A DNA stretch of 10,148 nucleotides, from assembly GCA_023135215.1 (NCBI GenBank), contig JAGLTP010000421.1:1-10148 (forward strand). The letters run 5' to 3'. The position numbers and the translations under genes were made by a program. This document shows, piece after piece, positions 6,481 to 10,148 of the stretch. Origin of the DNA: Candidatus Heimdallarchaeota archaeon (GTDB lineage Archaea > Asgardarchaeota > Heimdallarchaeia > Heimdallarchaeales > Heimdallarchaeaceae). Below the pieces are notes generated by a model that worked only from the letters and a program-made list of their open reading frames with translations, was not told where the DNA came from and did no database searches. Positions within the stretch are counted from its first letter, which is position 1, and the number at the start of each line of letters is the position of its first letter.

Positions 6481-7269
6481 GTCAATTAGATTTCCTTCTT
6501 TGTCGAAAAACCTATTCCTTCTTAAACTTCCTGTCATCATTTTCAAGAAAAACTTGAAGGTACCAGAGAACTTAATGCTCTTACCTGAGCCTTTGATTAG
6601 TCTCATTTGTGGAACTACTTTCGTTGCAACTTTTTCAGGTCTTTCAACAACCATATTAAAGAATCTTTTTGCTTCAGGAGTAGCATTTCGAATGAGAAGA
6701 TCTGTAAGCACCATTCCAGGATAAAGCAAATGTACTCCTATTCCAGTATCTTTTGTTTCTTTTCTAAGTGATTTCAATAACTGGGGCATTGAACTTTTGG
6801 AAGTTCCATAAGCTACAAGATTTGGTGATGCCATCCCATTAGAACCCATTCCTGCTAAATTAAAGATATTACCTTTTCCCTGTTTTGACATTATTTTGAT
6901 CGCTTCTCTGCAACCATATAATGTTCCTATTACATTTGTTTTTACAGCGTTCTCGATTGCATCATCTGAAACATTAACTAGATAATCGTATTCAAAACCA
7001 GTAGTTCCAGCATTGTTTATCCAGATATCTACATCTCCAAGTTTTTCTAATGAAAAGTCCATGAGTTTCTTGATTTCTTCTGATTTTGTAACATCACACA
7101 CTTGGCCAAAAACTTTAGCTTCAGCGATATCTTCCTTTAATTTAATCAGTGCTTGGTTAATATTTTCTTCACTTCTTGAACTTATAATTACTGAATCTCC
7201 AAATCTTAGAAATTCTTTAGCTAGAGCAAATCCTATCCCTTTGGTACTACCTGTTATAACTACATTCAT
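6475..7269 (-). CDS. Short-chain dehydrogenase/reductase resembling chlorophyll b reductase (NYC1/NOL type)
   Basis: 264 residues; the ATG at 7269 is fixed by an in-frame TAA directly before it. Classical SDR features: TGSTKGIG cofactor loop (6-13), CDVT (58-61), WINNAG (83-88), N112, Y154-x3-K158 and PGM (184-186). The usual NxSS serine motif is replaced by IFNLAGMGSNG (135-145), so the catalytic serine is probably S143. That arrangement, plus IWINNAGT, LYPGMVLTDLL, ERPEKVATKVVPQM, IKGSGKS and SLRRNRFFDKEGN, matches the plant chlorophyll(ide) b reductases NYC1 and NOL nearly end to end, as I remember them. These reduce the 7-formyl group of chlorophyll b with NADPH or ferredoxin. Chlorophyll is not expected here, so the substrate is unknown; a formyl, aldehyde or ketone is likely. 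It follows larB by 30 bases on the same strand with no T tract between, though a TATA-like stretch over the larB stop could serve it separately. Confidence 0.9.
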   Translation of the reverse strand: MNVVITGSTKGIGFALAKEFLRFGDSVIISSRSEENINQALIKLKEDIAEAKVFGQVCDVTKSEEIKKLMDFSLEKLGDVDIWINNAGTTGFEYDYLVNVSDDAIENAVKTNVIGTLYGCREAIKIMSKQGKGNIFNLAGMGSNGMASPNLVAYGTSKSSMPQLLKSLRKETKDTGIGVHLLYPGMVLTDLLIRNATPEAKRFFNMVVERPEKVATKVVPQMRLIKGSGKSIKFSGTFKFFLKMMTGSLRRNRFFDKEGNLIDE

Positions 7270-7297
7270 TTAATCATCTTCTGTGATTTTTCATTTG

Positions 7298-7304
7298 TTT
7301 TAAA
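7298..7304 (-). promoter_or_regulatory. Possible internal promoter for the SDR gene
   Basis: TTTAAAA on the minus strand overlaps the larB stop codon and is centred about 32 bases before the SDR ATG. It would allow independent, nearly leaderless expression. It may also be a chance AT run. Confidence 0.25.
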
Positions 7305-8079
7305 TATTCGTTTCCTTGCATCTTTTCTTTGCAATCTTTGCTGCAATCGCTCCTGCACTGATTCCTCCATCAATGTTAACTACTGCTAGTCCAAGAGCAC
7401 AGCTTTGCAACATGCTCATCAAAGCTGCTTGACCTTTTCCTCCATAACCATAACCTGTGGATATTGGTAATCCGATTACTGGTATGTCAACTAATCCAAC
7501 AACAACAGTGGGTAAAGCACCTTCCATTCCTGCTGCTACAATTAAAACATCTATGTTTTCTTTCATAAGTTTTTGAAGTGGTTCAAACAAACGATGAATA
7601 CCAGCTACTCCAACATCATTGACAATTATTGCTTCACACCCCATCATTTCAGCGATTGCTTTTGCTTCTTCAGCTACCGGTATATCTGAAGTTCCAGCTG
7701 TTATTATTCCAATCTTACCCTCATCGATTTTTAGTTGATAATCCTTATGCATTATTCTACAGAAGTGTCTGTTTGTCCCGTATTCAAGTTTATAGAAATC
7801 TGCAAGTTTTTGAATCTCTATAACATGTTCTTCTTTGATTCGAGAAAGTAATACTATTGGTTTTTTTTCCAAAACTTTCCTCGCAATATCATATACTGCT
7901 TTGGGTGATTTTGTTTCTGAATAAATAATTTCTGGGATTCCCGTTCTTTCCTCCCTTAACAAATCATAACGTGCGAAATCATCAACTAGCTCTATTTGAT
8001 TACTAGATAATCTCTCTTCAGCTTCTTCTATAGATATTTCTCCAGAAACCAATTTTTTGAGTATCTTTCTTTTACTCAC
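7300..8079 (-). CDS. larB: LarB: nickel-pincer cofactor biosynthesis carboxylase/hydrolase (PurE-like)
   Basis: LarB carboxylates C5 of the pyridine ring of nicotinic acid adenine dinucleotide and hydrolyses it to pyridinium-3,5-biscarboxylate mononucleotide, the first step of NPN synthesis. GTG 8079 is chosen as the start: GGAGG (8089-8093) lies 9 bases before it, the protein then opens MSKRKILKKLVSGEIS as in relatives, and an upstream ATG (8088) abuts the GGAGG. This gives 259 residues, normal for LarB. The N-terminal region has ARYDLLREERTGIPEIIYSE (37-56). The PurE/AIR-carboxylase-like domain follows with TAGTSDIPVAEEA (127-139), NDVGVAGIHRL (154-164) and AAGMEGALPTVVVGLVDIPV (182-201), then ISTGYGYGGKGQAAL and the C-terminal NIDGGISAGAIAAKI. 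The GTG overlaps the larC stop by 8 bases (GTGAGTAA), indicating translational coupling. Confidence 0.95.
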   Translation of the reverse strand: MSKRKILKKLVSGEISIEEAEERLSSNQIELVDDFARYDLLREERTGIPEIIYSETKSPKAVYDIARKVLEKKPIVLLSRIKEEHVIEIQKLADFYKLEYGTNRHFCRIMHKDYQLKIDEGKIGIITAGTSDIPVAEEAKAIAEMMGCEAIIVNDVGVAGIHRLFEPLQKLMKENIDVLIVAAGMEGALPTVVVGLVDIPVIGLPISTGYGYGGKGQAALMSMLQSCALGLAVVNIDGGISAGAIAAKIAKKRCKETNI

Positions 8080-9316
8080 ATTGTTCATCCTCCAAATAAT
8101 ACATTTCAATCAGCTTTTTCTCCAGTTCGACTAAAGGAAGATTAATAATTTTCCTGATTTTAATCAGATCTTCATATTCAGGTTTTACACCTAGTATCTT
8201 GCCATCTAACATTCTTTCTTTAAATTGACATTCCACTATTTGATTATCGATAAAGAACTTCTTTGATACTATACTTCTCTCTAATTCATATCGTCCAAAC
8301 CTATTCTCTCTTACACCCAAAGTGCCTAGTTCTTTCATCATTAAATAAGCAATTTCAGATGCATCTTGTTCTTCACATATTACTCTTAAACACCAGGATG
8401 GTCTGTTTTTTTTCATTATAAGAGGATAATATGCTACATCCAATGCACCACTTTCAAGTAAAATTGGCATGATACCTCCCAACATTTCTCCAGAAACGTC
8501 ATCCAAATGAGTTTCCAGCATTGAAAGATAATGCTTTCTTGTATCTTCCTCTAACTCTATTTGAATAATCTTCAACACATTAGCTCTATCAGGCAAATCC
8601 TTAGTTCCTGCTCCATAACCAACTTTTTCAATTTTCAGAGGTGGCAACTGTGTAACTTGTTTTGTTACAAGATTTGTTAAAATCGCTGCACCAGTCGGAG
8701 TTAACATTTCACCTTTAACCTCATCACTAAAGGATATGTAGTTTTTTTCTTCTAAAATCCTTAAAACAGCTGGAGGAGGAACTGTTACCTTCCCATGAGC
8801 TATGGTTATTAATCCACTTCCTGTATTAACAGGTAATCCCAAAATAGGTGATCCAATGAAATTATTTGCATCTAATAATAAAACTGTACCAAGAATATCG
8901 AAAATCGTATCTAAACTAGCGGTTTCATGTAAATGTAATTTTTCTTCATTTATTCCATGAACCCTGGATTCTGCAGTAATTAAAGTTTGGAAAATACTTA
9001 TAGCTAGAATGTTAGCTTCATCTGATAATTGAAGTTTCTGAAGAATTTCATTAAAAGCTTCCTTAATTTTTATTACATCATTAAAACCTATATCCTTCTC
9101 TATTTCTATTTGTATTTTTCCTGCTTTGATTCCTTTCTTATTTTGTTTATCGAATTTAAAATTAAAACTTGTATTTAAGTTAGAATTAATGATATTTACT
9201 AGATTATCAAGTGGTTCTTTGTTTTCTACTAAATCTAGTAGCGTAGAGAGAAACATATCTCCAGAACAACCTGCTAATCTTGGATCAATCAGTAGTGCTT
9301 GTTTCAGTTTGTTCAC
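8072..9316 (-). CDS. larC: LarC: nickel insertion enzyme (CTP-dependent cyclometallase) of NPN synthesis
   Basis: LarC inserts nickel into the dithiolated pyridinium nucleotide made by LarE, giving the nickel-pincer nucleotide; the characterised enzyme uses CTP. A single uninterrupted frame of 414 codons covers both halves that some lactobacilli split into larC1 and larC2 and join by frameshifting. LarC1 motifs: LLIDPRLAGCSGDMFL (8-23), LHLHETASLDTIFDILG (127-143), GKVTVPPPAVL (175-185), GEMLTPTGAAIL (202-213), GYGAGTKDLPDRANVLKI (233-250). LarC2 motifs: ETHLDDVSGEMLGGIMPILL (268-287), ESGALDVAYYPLIMKKNRPS (288-307), LGTLGVREN (331-339). The histidine/acid-rich HLHE fits metal binding. GTG 9316 is the only standard start, but its bases lie inside an AGAGGTGA ribosome-binding sequence, so initiation may be at CTG 9307. 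It overlaps larE by 32 bases and larB by 8. Confidence 0.95.
   Translation of the reverse strand: MNKLKQALLIDPRLAGCSGDMFLSTLLDLVENKEPLDNLVNIINSNLNTSFNFKFDKQNKKGIKAGKIQIEIEKDIGFNDVIKIKEAFNEILQKLQLSDEANILAISIFQTLITAESRVHGINEEKLHLHETASLDTIFDILGTVLLLDANNFIGSPILGLPVNTGSGLITIAHGKVTVPPPAVLRILEEKNYISFSDEVKGEMLTPTGAAILTNLVTKQVTQLPPLKIEKVGYGAGTKDLPDRANVLKIIQIELEEDTRKHYLSMLETHLDDVSGEMLGGIMPILLESGALDVAYYPLIMKKNRPSWCLRVICEEQDASEIAYLMMKELGTLGVRENRFGRYELERSIVSKKFFIDNQIVECQFKERMLDGKILGVKPEYEDLIKIRKIINLPLVELEKKLIEMYYLEDEQCE
8089..8093 (-). promoter_or_regulatory. Ribosome binding site deciding the larB start
   Basis: GGAGG inside the 3' end of larC directly abuts ATG 8088 but lies 9 bases before GTG 8079. 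That corresponds to the same register as GGTGA + 6 bases before the solute-binding protein gene. It favours GTG. Confidence 0.6.
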
Positions 9317-10127
9317 CTCTTTTTGCTTCAGGTATGGGAATATTCATCGATCCCTGCCTATAGCCTTCTAAATCCAATGCAATATAATCAAAACCTAGGC
9401 CCTTCAACTTATCAATTATTTTCTCTATCTTTCCTTTCTCAAAGAAATATCGCATATCTTGCATTGAAACTTCTATTCTAGCAACATCTCCATGATCCCG
9501 AACTCGTAGATTAAAAACTGGAAATGTTTCTCTGATAATGCTCTCAGCTATATCTATTCGATTTAATTTCTCTTCACTAAGCTTATTTCCATAAGGAATT
9601 CTTGTTGCTAAGCAAGTTGTAGCTGGTTTATCTTTAACTTCAAGATTTAGTTTTATTGCTACTTTTTTTATCTCTTCTTTTGTAATCTTTAGTTTCAAAT
9701 AAGGGCTTTGAATTCCTAATTCTACAAGAGCTTCCAAACCTGGTCTGTAATCAGAAAGGTCAGTAACATTGGAACCCTCAGCAATAAAATCATACTCGTA
9801 TTTTTTGGTTTCCTTTATAATAGTCTGGAATATTAACCTCTTACAATAATAGCATCTTCTTGGATCATTTTCTACCACTTCAGGATGCTCAAGTGGATTA
9901 ACTCCCAATATCTCATACTTTATTTTTGCTCTAGCTAAGTATTCTATAGCATGTTTTATCTCTGCAGCTGGTTGTAAAGTTGATTTAACAATTACAGGCA
10001 GAACATTAGAAGCACTTTGAAGAGCAATTTCTAGAAGGACTGTACTATCTAATCCTCCCGAAAAAGCAATTACTACTTTTTTACCTCGGAAATACTTCTC
10101 TAGCCTACTTATGATATCTTTGGGCAT
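9285..10127 (-). CDS. larE: LarE: ATP-dependent sulfur insertase of NPN synthesis (PP-loop family, three-cysteine type)
   Basis: LarE adenylates and thiolates both carboxylates of the LarB product, giving the dithiocarboxylate that LarC metallates. ATG 10127 gives 280 residues. An in-frame TTG at 10136, or a start beyond the window, cannot be excluded because no stop lies upstream. The PP-loop AFSGGLDSTVLLEIAL (21-36) binds ATP. C92-Y-Y-C95-K, AEGSNVTDLSDYRPG (116-130), PATTCLATRIPYGNKLSEEK (168-187, C172) and YIALDLEGYRQGSMN (248-262) are LarE signatures. C172 matches the sulfur-donating cysteine of the lactobacillus enzyme. The extra CxxC pair suggests the [4Fe-4S] type that carries sulfur catalytically instead of sacrificing its own cysteine. 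It is the first lar gene in the window and overlaps larC by 32 bases; genes upstream are out of view. Confidence 0.93.
   Translation of the reverse strand: MPKDIISRLEKYFRGKKVVIAFSGGLDSTVLLEIALQSASNVLPVIVKSTLQPAAEIKHAIEYLARAKIKYEILGVNPLEHPEVVENDPRRCYYCKRLIFQTIIKETKKYEYDFIAEGSNVTDLSDYRPGLEALVELGIQSPYLKLKITKEEIKKVAIKLNLEVKDKPATTCLATRIPYGNKLSEEKLNRIDIAESIIRETFPVFNLRVRDHGDVARIEVSMQDMRYFFEKGKIEKIIDKLKGLGFDYIALDLEGYRQGSMNIPIPEAKRGEQTETSTTD
9313..9319 (-). promoter_or_regulatory. Strong Shine-Dalgarno overlapping the GTG of larC
   Basis: GAGGTGA inside the end of larE is the best ribosome-binding match in the window. The larC GTG (9314-9316) lies within it. Five bases downstream in the larC frame is CTG (9305-9307), giving MKQALLID..., a length typical for the LarC N-terminus. 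Confidence 0.5.
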
Positions 10128-10148
10128 ATCTTTCAAGCTTGAGATATT

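Noticed and set aside
7013..7273. Plus-strand open frame of 86 codons opposite the SDR
   Set aside because: Antisense shadow of the conserved SDR N-terminus; composition is low-complexity Ser/Leu with no promoter or ribosome site.
9126..9481. Plus-strand frames opposite larC and larE
   Set aside because: Antisense shadows of strongly conserved genes.
1..10148. CRISPR array, insertion sequence, toxin-antitoxin or defence island
   Set aside because: No spaced direct repeats, transposase or defence-type proteins were seen; the genes are mostly intact housekeeping or metabolic types.

Overview
The window is AT-rich (roughly two-thirds A+T by eye) and looks archaeal. Several transcription-unit starts have a TATA-like box 25-35 bases before the start codon. 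Some starts have a Shine-Dalgarno core of the GGTGA/GGAGG type, while others look leaderless. It encodes a small archaeal-type OB-fold ssDNA-binding protein, and a secreted binding protein with a PEF + hydrophobic helix + KKKRS tail like archaeal sorting signals. The overall style suggests an anaerobic archaeon, possibly of the Asgard group, but no marker gene in the window proves that placement.

Layout: (1) 1-497, minus: 5' part of a luciferase-like (LLM, F420/flavin-type) oxidoreductase that runs off the left edge. (2) 580-2499, minus: secreted, membrane-anchored family-5 solute-binding protein whose domain order looks circularly permuted. (3) 2731-3129, plus: OB-fold ssDNA-binding protein. 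(4) 3207-4109, minus: PAS-type sensor protein with a Cys-x14-CxxCP motif and an unassigned C-terminal domain. (5) 4257-4781, plus: DUF1684 protein. (6) 4884-6473, plus: polytopic GT-C-like glycosyltransferase. (7) 10127 down to 6475, minus: larE-larC-larB followed by a short-chain dehydrogenase.

The right-hand block is the functional core. LarB, LarE and LarC together make the nickel-pincer nucleotide (NPN) cofactor of LarA-family racemases and epimerases: LarB carboxylates and hydrolyses NaAD, LarE inserts two sulfurs, and LarC inserts nickel. The three genes overlap one another, so they are almost certainly co-translated. No larA is visible, so the enzyme that uses the cofactor lies elsewhere. 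The SDR that follows 30 bases after larB strikingly resembles plant chlorophyll b reductases (NYC1/NOL), which is unexpected in an archaeon.

The most unusual single object is the solute-binding protein. The segment that normally ends an SBP family-5 protein comes first, right after the signal peptide. The segment that normally begins it comes second, directly before the C-terminal anchor. The rest of the window is a set of independent single-gene units in alternating orientation.
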